64,000 nt of DNA from contig SAQE01000019.1 of the NCBI GenBank assembly GCA_004020545.1, positions 1-64,000 on the forward strand, in the 5' to 3' direction. Below are positions 33,931 to 43,425 of the stretch, piece by piece. This DNA comes from Mesorhizobium sp. (lineage in GTDB: Bacteria > Pseudomonadota > Alphaproteobacteria > Rhizobiales > Rhizobiaceae). Each line of letters opens with the position of its first letter. Position 1 is the first letter of the stretch. The notes beneath the pieces are model-generated. The model had not been told where the DNA came from, ran no database searches, and saw only the letters and a list, made by a program, of their open reading frames with translations. The translations under genes and the position numbers were made by a program.

Positions 33931-34649
33931 ACCAGATCCTCAAATTCGCCGGCGTCGAGCTTTATTACGATCACGTCTACGCGCTGAAAGGCGTCTCGCT
34001 CGAGGTCAATGAAGGCGAGACCGTCGCCCTGATCGGCGCCAATGGCGCCGGCAAGTCGTCGATCCTTCGCGCTATCACCGGCCTGCGCAAGATCAGGTCG
34101 GGCGAGATCCACTACAGCGGCAAGCGCATCGACGGCGCCGCCCCTGACGAGATCGTCAAGATGGGCATCGCCATGGTGCCGGAGGGGCGCCGGGTCTTCC
34201 CTTACATGACGGTCAGGGACAACCTCCTGATGGGCGCCTTCACACGCTCCAGTAAGGCTGAGATCGCTGCCTCGATGGAGATGGTGCTGGGGCGCTTTCC
34301 CCGCCTCAAGGAGCGCTTCTCGCAGGCCGCCGGCACGATGAGCGGCGGCGAGCAGCAGATGCTGGTCATCGGCCGCGCGCTGATGGCGAAGCCGAAGTTG
34401 CTGCTGCTCGACGAGCCGTCGCTCGGCGTCGCGCCCAAGCTCGTCCAGGACATCGCCCGTTCTATCGTCGCCATCAACCGCGACGAGAAAGTCAGCGTTC
34501 TCCTGGTTGAGCAGAATTCCCGCATGGCGCTGCGCATCTCGCAGCGCGCCTATGCGCTGACCACCGGCAGCGTCGCGCTGAGCGGCAACTCCGCCGAATT
34601 GCTGACCGACGACCGGGTCAAGCGTCTTTATCTCGGCGGCGAGATCTGA
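33927..34649 (+). CDS. Branched-chain-type ABC transporter ATPase (LivF-like)
   Basis: 240 residues. Walker A GANGAGKSS, signature MSGGEQQMLVIGRAL, Walker B LLLLDEPSLGVAPKLV, and the LivF hallmark VPEGRRVFPYMTVRDNLLMG. It would form the second ATPase subunit of the importer. Unlike its LivG-like partner its signature motif is canonical. Confidence 0.93.
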   Translation: MNQILKFAGVELYYDHVYALKGVSLEVNEGETVALIGANGAGKSSILRAITGLRKIRSGEIHYSGKRIDGAAPDEIVKMGIAMVPEGRRVFPYMTVRDNLLMGAFTRSSKAEIAASMEMVLGRFPRLKERFSQAAGTMSGGEQQMLVIGRALMAKPKLLLLDEPSLGVAPKLVQDIARSIVAINRDEKVSVLLVEQNSRMALRISQRAYALTTGSVALSGNSAELLTDDRVKRLYLGGEI

Positions 34650-34660
34650 GGCTGATTTTA

Positions 34661-35431
34661 ATGCGCATACTCGTCATCAACCCCAACACCACCGCTTCGA
34701 TGACCGCCAAGATCGGCGAGGCGGCGGCAAGCGTCGCGTCCGCGGGAACCGAGATCGTCGCCGTCAATCCGGCTGACGGTCCGCCGAGCATAGAGGGGTA
34801 TTTCGACGAGGTCTTCGCCATTCCCGGCGTCATCGCGGAGATGGGCAAGGCGCCGGCGGCGGATGCCTATGTGATCGCCTGCTTCGACGACACCGGGCTC
34901 GATGCCGCGCGTTGCGCCGCCGAAGCTCCGGTCATCGGCATCGGCGAGGCGGCCTTCCACCTTGCCAGCCTTGTCGCCGGCAGGTTCAGCGTCGTCACCA
35001 CGCTCGCCCGCTCGGTTCCCGCCATCGAGCACAATCTGGCGAAATACGGCCTCGCCTCGCGCTGCGCCAGGGTGCGCTCGTCGGAAGTCGCCGTGCTCGA
35101 CCTCGAACGGCCCGGCTCGAATGCGCGGCACAGGATCTCGGACGAGATCGCGCGCGCCATCCGCGAGGATCGGGCCGAGGCGATCGTGCTTGGCTGCGCC
35201 GGCATGGCCGACCTCGCGCACAGCCTGTCTGAAGAACACGGCGTTCCCGTGCTCGACGGCGTCGTCTGCGCGGTCACGCTGGCCGAGAGCCTGTTCAAGG
35301 CGGGCTTGAAGACATCGAAGATTGGAGGCTATGCCGCTCCTCGCGGCAAGCGCTTCGCAGGTATGTTTGCGTCAGCGTCGCCGATGGGCGCCGGTTCGCC
35401 GGGCTGGAGCGGCGGATCCCAGCGGGATTGA
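34661..35431 (+). CDS. Asp/Glu/hydantoin racemase family protein
   Basis: 256 residues beginning MRILVINPNTTASMTAKIGE. The family's two catalytic-Cys motifs are visible as IACFDDTGLDAAR (about residue 72) and VLGCAGMADL (about 183). Hydantoin racemases interconvert D- and L-5-substituted hydantoins; other members act on allantoin or Asp/Glu. The gene is 11 bp after the transporter ATPase, which ties transport of the racemase substrate to its metabolism. No hydantoinase or carbamoylase gene lies in the window. Confidence 0.85.
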   Translation: MRILVINPNTTASMTAKIGEAAASVASAGTEIVAVNPADGPPSIEGYFDEVFAIPGVIAEMGKAPAADAYVIACFDDTGLDAARCAAEAPVIGIGEAAFHLASLVAGRFSVVTTLARSVPAIEHNLAKYGLASRCARVRSSEVAVLDLERPGSNARHRISDEIARAIREDRAEAIVLGCAGMADLAHSLSEEHGVPVLDGVVCAVTLAESLFKAGLKTSKIGGYAAPRGKRFAGMFASASPMGAGSPGWSGGSQRD

Positions 35432-35515
35432 CCGGGGCGCGAGCGATATTAGATTGAACGCGCTGCTGGCGATTTGGGGGCAGATCAGGCCGGATCGGGC
35501 CTGTGCATTGAAAGC

Positions 35516-36223
35516 ATGTTGACGGTACTCAGGGAAGACGATCGCGACGACAGGCCGGCAGCGCGCTGGTCGCCGATCTATTATGGCCTCAGGGACGCCA
35601 TCGTCAGCCATCGCCTCGCCCCGGGCACCAAGCTGCCGGAAGACGAGCTGGCCTCGATCTATTCGGTGAGCCGCACCGTCGTCCGCGCCGCCCTGCAGGC
35701 GCTCGCGCATGACCGGCTGGCGCGGCTCGAGCCCAATCGCGGCGCCTTCGTCGCGCAGCCGTCGAAGATCGAGGCGCGCGAGGTGTTCGAGGCCCGCGCC
35801 CTGATCGAGCCCAAGGTGGCCGCGCTTGCCGCCAAGGCGGCGGTGCCATCCGACATCGCACAATTGCGGGCCCACCTGGAGAAGGAACACGAGGCGCTGC
35901 ATGACGGCCGCGACAGCGACGCCATCATGTTGTCGGCGCGCTTCCATGTCGGCATCGCCGAGATCGCCGCGCATTCGGTCTTCACCAACTTCGTGCGCGA
36001 CCTCGTCTCGCATTCCTCGCTGATCATCGCGCTCTATTGGAAGCGCCGCGACGCGACCTGCGAGAAGCACGCCCACCATGCGCTGGTCGACGCGATCGAG
36101 GCCGGCGACAGCGCCGATGCTGCGGCGCTGATGAACAGCCATCTGGTCGATCTGCTGTCCGGGCTCGACCTCAGCGACAAGGTGGAGAAGTCGGACAGCC
36201 TGGCGGATTTGCTGCGCGCCTAG
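35516..36223 (+). CDS. GntR-family regulator, FCD subfamily
   Basis: 235 residues from ATG 35516; a TTG at 35474 is the alternative. Winged-helix N-terminus GTKLPEDELASIYSVSRTVVRAAL (about residues 40-63) and a helical FCD ligand domain with the Asp/His metal-site pattern (ARFHVGIAEIA, and HHALVDAIEAGD). It is last in the transporter operon, and a FadR-type palindrome lies upstream of the first gene, so autogenous control of uptake by the racemase substrate is inferred. Confidence 0.9.
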   Translation: MLTVLREDDRDDRPAARWSPIYYGLRDAIVSHRLAPGTKLPEDELASIYSVSRTVVRAALQALAHDRLARLEPNRGAFVAQPSKIEAREVFEARALIEPKVAALAAKAAVPSDIAQLRAHLEKEHEALHDGRDSDAIMLSARFHVGIAEIAAHSVFTNFVRDLVSHSSLIIALYWKRRDATCEKHAHHALVDAIEAGDSADAAALMNSHLVDLLSGLDLSDKVEKSDSLADLLRA

Positions 36224-36310
36224 TGGGAAAGCGCTGGCGCCTTTCGATCCAGCCACGGCCGAGGCTGATGCTTGCGCTAGATTGCTTGATGCAACAAGGA
36301 TGGGAAGTAC

Positions 36311-36649
36311 GTGACTTTCAATGACATCAAATGGTCTCCGTCGGAAAAGAAGGTCGCCCGCAGCGCCTTCGATGCAGCGTTGCAGGCGGCGCTTGCTGAA
36401 ATAATGGCTGAACTCAAAAGGAGGGCCAGCGCCGCGACCACGCCTTCCGACATGTGGGAAATCGAAGACTACCTCCAGCGGCAAAGGCGAAAGATAGACC
36501 AAATGTTCGACTATCGCTATTCGCAGCTTATTCTCGTCTTTGCGTCTCTCATTCGAGAGGGATATCTGGAACAGAACCGTCTCGCCGGCTTGTCGGAAGA
36601 CAAGTTGGAAATGATCCGCTCTTTCCTTGCATACCACGCCAGAGCCTGA
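36311..36649 (+). CDS. Hypothetical protein, 112 aa
   Basis: 112 residues with a GTG start, SD-like AAGGATGGGAAG 3-14 bp ahead. It is helical and charged (ALAEIMAELKRRASAATTPSDM, IEDYLQRQRRKIDQMFDYRY) with no signal peptide or membrane segment. The C-terminal SEDKLEMIRSFLAYHAR resembles a small interaction helix. I do not recognise a family. Lower GC than its neighbours. Confidence 0.65.
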   Translation: MTFNDIKWSPSEKKVARSAFDAALQAALAEIMAELKRRASAATTPSDMWEIEDYLQRQRRKIDQMFDYRYSQLILVFASLIREGYLEQNRLAGLSEDKLEMIRSFLAYHARA

Positions 36650-36834
36650 CCGGGAGCGGCGATAGTCGAGGCAGCGTTGCCAGGATCACGAGGCCTTTCT
36701 GCGCTGATATTTCCGGCGGCGGCCTCTTTCCGGCACTGAACGATCGACAAGGGAGGGAGGCGGACGCCCCGCCTCTTGAACCGCCACTGGCTTCCGTGCT
36801 TGCCTGTCTCGGCAAATCGCGACGGACGGTGAGC

Positions 36835-37215
36835 ATGGCGAAATCAGTCAGGAACAGCGCCGCACCCGACCCGATGGTCGAGCGCCTGCGCGCGGCGCTC
36901 GGGCAACGTCAATTCACCGAACAAAAAATGTTCGGCGGCACCTGCTTCATGATCAACGGCAACATGCTGATCGGAACCTCGAAGCGCGGGCTGCTGGTTC
37001 GCGTTGGCAAGGCCGCGCATGCGGCCGCGGCCACACGGCCGCATGCGCGGCCGATGGAAATGGGTGGGCGCTCGATGGAGGGCTATGTCCACGTCGCGCT
37101 GGAAGGCACGGCTACCGACGCGGACCTCCGGGCCTGGCTCGACCGCGCGCTGGCCTTCGTCGAAACTTTGCCGCCGAAGGTCAAACCCGCCAAGGTCGCA
37201 AAGCGGCCAGCCTGA
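36835..37215 (+). CDS. TfoX/Sxy N-terminal domain protein
   Basis: 126 residues from ATG 36835; a longer open frame upstream is not convincing. The TfoX-N pattern is clear: MVERLRAALG, then MFGGTCFMINGNMLIGTSKRGLLVRVG and a terminal LRAWLDRALAFVETLP. Members with only this domain are of unknown role, distinct from full competence regulators. A Lys/Pro-rich tail (PPKVKPAKVAKRPA) ends the protein. Confidence 0.85.
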   Translation: MAKSVRNSAAPDPMVERLRAALGQRQFTEQKMFGGTCFMINGNMLIGTSKRGLLVRVGKAAHAAAATRPHARPMEMGGRSMEGYVHVALEGTATDADLRAWLDRALAFVETLPPKVKPAKVAKRPA

Positions 37216-37283
37216 GCAGATCGCGCGGCCTATTCTGCGCCGCACGGCGGGCCGCCCCGGACACGCGGCTGACGGAGGAAGCA

Positions 37284-37712
37284 ATGGCATCTCTCGCGGG
37301 ACGTTGCATGTGTGGCGCGGTCACCTGGATCTATTCCGGGCAAGTCACGCGCAACCTGGTCTGCCACTGCGCCGATTGCCAGCGCGCCACGTCCGCCCCG
37401 CTGACGGCCTTCCTCGGCATGAGGCCGGAGCAACTGAGCTGGACCGGTGACATCAGGCACTATGAAAGCAGCCCGAACACCTTTCGCGGGTTCTGCCCGT
37501 CCTGTGGCACGAGGCTCTATTTCCGTTCCGACAGATGGCCTCATGAGATCCACGTTCACGCCGCCACCATGGCGAATCCGGAGGACTACCTGCCCGATGC
37601 GCAGGTCCTCATACGCTCGCGGATGAAATGGCTCGACCGGCTGTCGTCGATTCCTGCCCATGAGGGCTTCCAGCAACAGCCGTCAGGTCATTCGCCCACC
37701 GAAACGCGTTAA
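37284..37712 (+). CDS. GFA family (glutathione-dependent formaldehyde-activating-like) zinc protein
   Basis: 142 residues, SD GGAGG before ATG. The zinc pattern CMCGAVTW, CHCADCQRATSAP and FCPSCGTRLYF is that of GFA/CENP-V-like proteins. Most such paralogues are not true formaldehyde-activating enzymes, so the substrate is unknown. Confidence 0.9.
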   Translation: MASLAGRCMCGAVTWIYSGQVTRNLVCHCADCQRATSAPLTAFLGMRPEQLSWTGDIRHYESSPNTFRGFCPSCGTRLYFRSDRWPHEIHVHAATMANPEDYLPDAQVLIRSRMKWLDRLSSIPAHEGFQQQPSGHSPTETR

Positions 37713-37733
37713 GGTCTGGGTTGCTCAGACCAA

Positions 37734-37764
37734 CAAAAAAAGCCGGGCGCGAGGCCCGGCTTTT
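37734..37764. terminator. Bidirectional Rho-independent terminator
   Basis: Stem GCCGGGC (37742-37748) and GCCCGGC (37754-37760) with a 5-nt loop, flanked by A-run and TTTT, so it can end both the GFA gene and the convergent porin gene. Confidence 0.85.
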
Positions 37765-37785
37765 CCGTGTCGTGGCTTGGACGAC

Positions 37786-38442
37786 TTAGAACTTCATACC
37801 GACGCCGAAGGTGACGCGGTTGTCCTTGGACTTGACGTTGCCGAGAGCGCCGAAGTCCTTGTCGCCGTAGTCGGTGTAGCGGTACTCGACGCGGCCGAAC
37901 ACGTTGTCCGTGATCTTGATGTCGGTGCCGACACCGGCCGTCCAGCCGAGCATCGCCTTGCTCTCGTCGGTGAGGGTGACGCTATCCGTGATCTTCTGGT
38001 TCTTGGCGGCGAGACCGCCCGTGCCATAGAGCAGGATTTCCGGGGTCACGGCATAGCCGAGGCGAGCGCGCAGCGAGCCTTCGAGGCCGCCCTTGGCCTC
38101 GATGCCTTCACTGTCGCCCTTGACGCCGTTGTAGCCGATATCGGCTTCAGCGCCGTAGACAAAATTCTCCTGCTGCCACTGATAGCCGCCGAAGACGCCA
38201 CCGATGAAGCCCTTGGTCTTCACGTTGACGCCGGCGTCGCGCGCATCGGCATGGCCGCTGAAGCCGTAACCGACGCTGATACCGGCATAGGGGCCGGCCC
38301 AGGAGGCGACGGGGAGTTCGGCAACCGGGGCGGGAGCCGGCGGCTCTTCCGAAACCACGTCCGCGGCATAGGCGGTACCGCCGAGGGCGAAGAGCCCGAG
38401 CGCAACCGCCAGCGGCCGCGCAAACTTGAGATTGGCTTGCAT
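37786..38442 (-). CDS. Outer-membrane beta-barrel protein, Omp25/Omp31-like
   Basis: 218 residues, SD AAGGAG 9 bp ahead of ATG 38442. Signal peptide MQANLKFARPLAVALGLFALGG, then AYA cleavage. A short periplasmic Pro-rich stretch and an eight-strand barrel follow: SWAGPYAGISVGYGFSG, GGYQWQQENFVYGAEADIGY, and YTDYGDKDFG, ending in the aromatic terminus FGVGMKF typical of barrel proteins. It resembles the rhizobial/Brucella Omp25/31 family of envelope-structure proteins. Confidence 0.92.
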   Translation of the reverse strand: MQANLKFARPLAVALGLFALGGTAYAADVVSEEPPAPAPVAELPVASWAGPYAGISVGYGFSGHADARDAGVNVKTKGFIGGVFGGYQWQQENFVYGAEADIGYNGVKGDSEGIEAKGGLEGSLRARLGYAVTPEILLYGTGGLAAKNQKITDSVTLTDESKAMLGWTAGVGTDIKITDNVFGRVEYRYTDYGDKDFGALGNVKSKDNRVTFGVGMKF

Positions 38443-38854
38443 TGTTGTTTACTCCTTAAGCCACAAGACACTAGGCTTTTTATGTTCATGAATGCCCCGG
38501 CCCGTCCGGGGGGATAAACGGGCCTGGCGTTCAACGGTTCCAAATGTCGTGCTGAAATGCGGCTGAAGCGAACCTTAACTTGGGTCATTCCCCGGCGCGA
38601 ATGAGGCCGAAACTTGACGTTGCATCTTCGCAACAGCGAATGTCAGCAGGCTAATCATGTCGCGCCGCACAGCGCTTGGTTCAAGGGGTCCGGCGGCATA
38701 TATTGAATTATGACGGACCCGAATCCGGGCCGGGCAAGCGTGCGTGCCGACCGCTTCGCCACATTCCTGCCCCAGGTGGAAATGGCATTTAACGCTTGGC
38801 CCGTCATATTGTGCCGGCTTCCCGGAATCGTGAGGCCGATTGAGGATTGACAAC
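38443..38854. other. Intergenic region between porin and SDR gene
   Basis: 412 bp between divergent genes. It holds the porin SD (CTTAAGGAG near 38448-38458 on the minus strand) and GAGGA (38842-38846) ahead of the SDR start. A GC hairpin CCGG-N4-CCGG lies near 38495-38508. No RNA gene or convincing promoter was seen. Confidence 0.5.
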
Positions 38855-39619
38855 ATGAGACAAGCCGCTGGCGTGGCGCTGGTGACGGGTGGGGCGAGAA
38901 GGATCGGCAGGGCTATCGTCGAGGATCTGGCCGGGCACGGCTTTGCCGTCGCCATCCATGCCAACCGTTCGGAAGCCGAGGCTGAGGCCTTGGCCGATCG
39001 CATCAGGAGCGAAGGCGGTCGCGCCGCCGTGGTTGCTGCCGACCTCACCGACATGGACGCCGTCGGCGATCTCGTCGGCCGATCCGAGGCCGCCCTCGGT
39101 CCGGTCACGCTGCTTGTCAACAATGCCTCTTTGTTCGTCGACGACCGTGTTGAGGAGTTCGACTGGCAGGCCTGGGACCGGCACTTCGCCATCCATGTCA
39201 AGACCCCGGCGCTTCTGGCGCGGAACTTCGCTCGCGCGCTGCCGGACGGCGCGGAGGGGTTGATCGTCAACATAATCGACCAGCGCGTCTGGCGGCCGAC
39301 GCCGCGCTACTTCTCCTATGCGCTGTCGAAATCGGCGCTGTGGACGCAGACGCAAATGCTGGCGCAGGCGCTTGGACCCCGCATCCGCGTCAACGCCATC
39401 GGTCCCGGCCCGACGCTCAAGAACAAGCGCCAGGACGACGACGATTTCGGCAAGCAGGTCGAAGGCCTGATCCTGAAGCGCGGCCCGCAATTGCCGGAAT
39501 TCGGCGCCACCATCCGCTATCTTTGGGAAGCGCGCTCGGTCACCGGCCAGATGATCGCGCTCGACGGCGGCCAGCATCTTGCATGGCAGACGCCCGATGT
39601 GACAGGCATGGTGGAATGA
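38855..39619 (+). CDS. SDR oxidoreductase, pteridine reductase / FolM-like
   Basis: 254 residues from ATG 38855. Nucleotide motif [12 protein letters not shown] (about 9-20), NNAS, and catalytic YALSKSA. Thirteen residues before that Tyr is Asp (VNIIDQRVW) rather than the usual SDR Ser; the same D-x12-Y-x3-K arrangement occurs in pteridine reductases (PTR1, E. coli FolM). So a dihydropterin or dihydrofolate reductase role is proposed. Its stop overlaps the uvrC start. Confidence 0.85.
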   Translation: MRQAAGVALVTGGARRIGRAIVEDLAGHGFAVAIHANRSEAEAEALADRIRSEGGRAAVVAADLTDMDAVGDLVGRSEAALGPVTLLVNNASLFVDDRVEEFDWQAWDRHFAIHVKTPALLARNFARALPDGAEGLIVNIIDQRVWRPTPRYFSYALSKSALWTQTQMLAQALGPRIRVNAIGPGPTLKNKRQDDDDFGKQVEGLILKRGPQLPEFGATIRYLWEARSVTGQMIALDGGQHLAWQTPDVTGMVE

Positions 39620-41712
39620 GTCCCGCCCAAAAACACAGACAAAACACCGCCGCCGACGACCTGCCGCCCGATGTCGACCCCGATATCGACATTGAGGACG
39701 AGGCGGCGGAGGAGATCGTCGAGCCGGAGGCGCCTCCCGCTGGTCCCGATGTCGCCTTCACCGCGATAGACTGGACGCCGCATGCGGGCGACGCCGAGGG
39801 CATGGTCGGCGCCGAGGTGATCCAGACCTTAGTCAAGCGGCTGCCCAACCAGCCCGGCGTCTACCGCATGATGAACGCCGCTGGCGACGTGCTCTATGTC
39901 GGCAAGGCGCGCAGCCTGAAGAAGCGCGTCACCAACTATGCGCAGGGGCGCTTCCATACCGCCCGCATCGGCCGCATGGTGCGAGAGACGGCGACGATGG
40001 AATTCGTCGTCACCCGCACCGAGATCGAGGCGCTGCTGCTCGAGGCGAACCTCATCAAGCGGTTGAGACCCCGCTTCAACGTGCTGCTGCGGGACGACAA
40101 GTCGTTCCCCTACATCCTGCTCACCGGCGACCATGTCTCGCCTGGCATCTACAAGCATCGCGGAGCGCGCTCGCGCAAGGGCGACTATTTCGGTCCCTTC
40201 GCCTCCGCCGGCGCCGTCGGGCGCACCATCAATTCGCTGCAGCGCGCCTTCCTGCTCCGAAGCTGCACGGACTCCTTTTACGAGAACCGCACCCGGCCCT
40301 GCCTGCTCTATCAGATCAAGCGCTGCGCCGGTCCCTGCACCGGCGAGATCTCGCATCAGGGCTATGCCGAGCTGGTCGCCGAGGCGAAGGATTTCCTCTC
40401 CGGGCGCAGCCAGAAGGTGAAGACCGAGATTTCGGCCGCCATGCAGCAGGCCGCGGAGGAGCTCGATTTCGAGCGCGCCGCTATTCATCGCGATCGCCTC
40501 GCGGCGCTCTCGCATGTGCAGGCGCATCAAGGCATCAACCCGCAGACGGTCGAGGAGGCGGACGTCTTCGCCATCCACCAGGAAGGCGGCCAGACCTGCA
40601 TCCAGGTGTTCTTCTTCCGCACCGGCCAGAACTGGGGCAACCGCGCCTATTTCCCCAAGGCCGATCCGGCGCTGGAGCCGGCCGAGGTGCTGGGCTCGTT
40701 CCTGGCGCAGTTCTATGACGACAAATTGCCGGCCCGCACGCTGCTTCTCTCCCAGACGGTGCAGGAACAGGAGCTGCTTGCCGAGGCGCTCTCGACCCGC
40801 GCCGGCCGCAGGATAGCGATCTCGGTGCCGCAGCGCGGCGAGAAGAAGGATCTGACCGACCACGCGCTGCAGAACGCGCGCGAGGCGCTCGGCCGCAGGC
40901 TGGCGGAAACCTCGACGCAGGCGCGGCTGCTGCAGGGCTTCGCCGAGACCTTCGGCCTGGAAAAGCCGCCGGTGCGCGTCGAGGTCTACGACAATTCGCA
41001 CATCATGGGCACGAATGCGGTCGGCGCCATGGTCGTTGCCGGCCCGGAAGGTTTTGTGAAGAACCAGTACCGGAAATTCAACATCCGCTCGACCGAGATC
41101 ACGCCGGGCGACGATTTCGGCATGATGCGCGAGGTGATGGAGCGGCGTTTCTCGCGGCTGCTCAGGGAGCACGGCGACGCCAAATCTTCGGGCGTGGCGG
41201 GCGCGGTAGCCGAGGACGATGCTGCCGAGGACATCGTCGAGGGAAACGGCGGCTTCCCGGCCTGGCCCGACGTCATCCTGATCGACGGCGGCCGGGGCCA
41301 GATGACGGCGGTGCGCAAGATTCTGTCCGATCTCGGCATCGAGGATCGCGTCGCGGCAATAGGCATCGCCAAGGGCCAGGACCGCGACGCCGGGCGCGAA
41401 CGCTTCTTCGTCAAGGGCAGGGAGAGCTTCATGCTGCCGGTGCGCGACCCGGTGCTCTATTTCGTCCAGCGCCTGCGCGACGAGGTGCACCGCTTCGCCA
41501 TCGGCTCGCACCGCGCCCGCCGCAAGAAGGAGATGGTGAAAAGCCCGCTCGACGAGATCGCCGGCATCGGCCCCGGCCGCAAGCGCGCGCTGCTGCTCGC
41601 ATTCGGCACCGCCAAGGCGGTCAGCCGCGCGGCGGTCGAGGACCTAGTCAAGGTCGATGGCATTTCAGAGCACGTGGCGAAGCTGGTCTACAACCATTTT
41701 CATGACAGTTGA
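39616..41712 (+). CDS. uvrC: Excinuclease ABC subunit C
   Basis: 698 residues from ATG 39616 (ATGA overlap with the SDR gene). An acidic N-terminal tail of about 65 residues precedes the GIY-YIG nuclease ([20 protein letters not shown]). It then has [24 protein letters not shown], the UVR motif ([22 protein letters not shown]), the C-terminal RNase-H-like nuclease ([21 protein letters not shown]), and two helix-hairpin-helix motifs at the end. Makes the dual incisions in nucleotide excision repair. Confidence 0.97.
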   Translation: MSPAQKHRQNTAADDLPPDVDPDIDIEDEAAEEIVEPEAPPAGPDVAFTAIDWTPHAGDAEGMVGAEVIQTLVKRLPNQPGVYRMMNAAGDVLYVGKARSLKKRVTNYAQGRFHTARIGRMVRETATMEFVVTRTEIEALLLEANLIKRLRPRFNVLLRDDKSFPYILLTGDHVSPGIYKHRGARSRKGDYFGPFASAGAVGRTINSLQRAFLLRSCTDSFYENRTRPCLLYQIKRCAGPCTGEISHQGYAELVAEAKDFLSGRSQKVKTEISAAMQQAAEELDFERAAIHRDRLAALSHVQAHQGINPQTVEEADVFAIHQEGGQTCIQVFFFRTGQNWGNRAYFPKADPALEPAEVLGSFLAQFYDDKLPARTLLLSQTVQEQELLAEALSTRAGRRIAISVPQRGEKKDLTDHALQNAREALGRRLAETSTQARLLQGFAETFGLEKPPVRVEVYDNSHIMGTNAVGAMVVAGPEGFVKNQYRKFNIRSTEITPGDDFGMMREVMERRFSRLLREHGDAKSSGVAGAVAEDDAAEDIVEGNGGFPAWPDVILIDGGRGQMTAVRKILSDLGIEDRVAAIGIAKGQDRDAGRERFFVKGRESFMLPVRDPVLYFVQRLRDEVHRFAIGSHRARRKKEMVKSPLDEIAGIGPGRKRALLLAFGTAKAVSRAAVEDLVKVDGISEHVAKLVYNHFHDS

Positions 41713-41819
41713 CCATTCTTGCGCCAATTTTCATCTGACCAATCGAATCTCGCCTGTTGACCCCCCACATCGGCTTCTGATTTGAGTACGGGAGGCGGAG
41801 AAGAGTTCCCGATCAGACA

Positions 41820-42416
41820 ATGGCCCAGCGCGCTTTCAACCTGCCGAACATCCTCACCTACGCCCGCATCGTCGCGGTGCCGCTGGTGGTGCTGTGCTTT
41901 TTCCTCGAAGGCCATCTGAAGTCGTCCGACTTCGCCCGCTGGTCGGCGCTGGTCATTTTCCTGCTCGCCTCCATCACCGACTATTTCGACGGCTATTTCG
42001 CGCGCGCCTGGCAGCAGACGTCCAACATCGGCAAGATGCTGGACCCGATCGCCGACAAGCTCCTGGTCGCCACCTGCCTTCTGCTTTTAGCCGCCGACAC
42101 CGACCGCCATGCCGGCATCGCCGGCTGGTCGCTCTGGGCGGCGATCATCATCCTGTGCCGCGAGATCCTGGTTTCGGGCCTGCGCGAATATCTGGCCGCG
42201 CTGAAGGTCTCGGTGCCGGTGACGCAGCTCGCCAAATGGAAGACCACAATCCAGATGGTCGCCATCGCCTTCCTGCTCGTCGGTCCGGCCGGCGACAAGA
42301 TCTTCCCGCTGACCACTCAGATCGGACTGGTGCTGCTGTGGATTGCGGCGCTCGTCACCCTCTACACCGGCTACGATTATTTTCGTGCCGGCCTGAAGCA
42401 CATCATGGACGAGTGA
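41820..42416 (+). CDS. pgsA: CDP-diacylglycerol-glycerol-3-phosphate 3-phosphatidyltransferase
   Basis: 198 residues. The CDP-alcohol phosphotransferase motif is complete: DYFDGYFARAW followed by NIGKMLDPIADKLLV (Asp residues of both halves present). Several hydrophobic helices indicate an inner-membrane enzyme making phosphatidylglycerol phosphate. The start MAQRAFNLPNILTYARI is the typical PgsA N-terminus. Confidence 0.95.
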   Translation: MAQRAFNLPNILTYARIVAVPLVVLCFFLEGHLKSSDFARWSALVIFLLASITDYFDGYFARAWQQTSNIGKMLDPIADKLLVATCLLLLAADTDRHAGIAGWSLWAAIIILCREILVSGLREYLAALKVSVPVTQLAKWKTTIQMVAIAFLLVGPAGDKIFPLTTQIGLVLLWIAALVTLYTGYDYFRAGLKHIMDE

Positions 42417-42417
42417 G

Positions 42418-42669
42418 ATGCGTCTTATCTATTTCGCCTGGGTACGCGAGCGGATCGGCAAGCCGGAAGAGGATGTCGAGCTGCCGGCCGGCATCGAGAC
42501 CGTGGCCGACCTTTTGCGCTGGCTGAAGTCGCGCGGCGAGGAATACGAAAACGCGCTGCAATATCCGGACGTCATCCGCGTCGCCATCAACCAGGAACAT
42601 GTCGGCCACCGCGAGAAGATCGCGGGCGCGCGCGAGATCGCGCTGTTCCCGCCGATGACCGGAGGCTGA
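42418..42669 (+). CDS. moaD: Molybdopterin synthase small subunit MoaD
   Basis: 83 residues ending ...FPPMTGG; the C-terminal Gly-Gly is the site that becomes the thiocarboxylate. Ubiquitin-like start MRLIYFAWVRERIGKPEEDV. It begins 1 bp after pgsA stops and is followed 1 bp later by moaE, with which it forms the molybdopterin synthase. Confidence 0.95.
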   Translation: MRLIYFAWVRERIGKPEEDVELPAGIETVADLLRWLKSRGEEYENALQYPDVIRVAINQEHVGHREKIAGAREIALFPPMTGG

Positions 42670-42670
42670 G

Positions 42671-43150
42671 ATGGCGGGCGCTGTCGTGCCGGCCATCCGC
42701 GTCCAGCGCGAGGACTTCGACGTCGCCGCCGAGATCGCCGCCCTGACCGGAGGCCGCGCGGATATCGGCGCCGTGGTGACCTTCTCTGGTCTCTGCCGGG
42801 ATGAAGCGGGCACGCTGTCGGCCCTCGAGCTCGAGCATTATCCCGGCATGGCAGAGGCCGAGATCGGCCGCATCGCCGCGGAGGCTGTTCAGCGCTGGCC
42901 GCTGCAGGGGCTCACCGTCATCCACCGCCACGGCAAGATCGTGCCGGGCGAGAATATCGTGCTGGTGGTGGCGGCCTCCGCGCACCGGCAGGCGGCCTTC
43001 GAAGCAGCGAATTTCCTGATGGATTATCTGAAGTCACGCGCGCCCTTCTGGAAGAAGGAGCATCGCGCCGATAGCTCCGAAGGCGGCTGGGTCGAGGCCA
43101 AGGAAGCCGACGACGAAGCAGCGGATCGCTGGAAGAAATCGGACGAATAG
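42671..43150 (+). CDS. moaE: Molybdopterin synthase large subunit MoaE
   Basis: 159 residues. MoaE motifs GAVVTFSGLCRDEAG, ALELEHYPGMAEAEI, VIHRHGKIVPGENIVLV and the catalytic-Lys region YLKSRAPFWKKE are present. It inserts sulfur from MoaD into precursor Z. The C-terminus (EADDEAADRWKKSDE) is a normal acidic tail. Confidence 0.96.
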   Translation: MAGAVVPAIRVQREDFDVAAEIAALTGGRADIGAVVTFSGLCRDEAGTLSALELEHYPGMAEAEIGRIAAEAVQRWPLQGLTVIHRHGKIVPGENIVLVVAASAHRQAAFEAANFLMDYLKSRAPFWKKEHRADSSEGGWVEAKEADDEAADRWKKSDE

Positions 43151-43170
43151 CCAAGACTGCACAGCTTGGG

Positions 43171-43333
43171 GATCGCCCCTCATCCGGCCGCTGCGCGGCC
43201 ACCTTCTCCCCAAGGGGCCCCAAGGGGAAGAGGTCAGCGCCGGCGCCGACAAGCTCCTCTCCCCTCGGGGAGAGGTCGGATTGGCCCGAATTGCCTCTTC
43301 GCATTTCGGTTGGCAATCCGGGTGAGGGGCCCA
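43171..43333. repeat. Rhizobial palindromic intergenic repeat
   Basis: Inverted arms: CCCCTCATCCGGCC...CACCTTCTCCCC (from 43177) and GGGGAGAGGTCGGATT...CCGGGTGAGGGG (to 43328), with local hairpins at GGCCGCTGCGCGGCC and CCCCTCGGGGAG. Belongs to the same repeat type as the elements near 49.6, 55.5 and 58.6 kb. Confidence 0.8.
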
Positions 43334-43425
43334 AGCCGGCGAGAATTTCCTCACCAACGCCATCGAAGGACCGCAATCCGTCCCGACCTTGCAAACCGGT
43401 TTGATTTGCTTGGCGGAGCAATCTC

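Noticed and set aside
38575-39273. 232-codon minus-strand frame between porin and SDR
   Set aside because: Antisense of the SDR gene and intergenic DNA; low-complexity Ser/Ala/Arg content.
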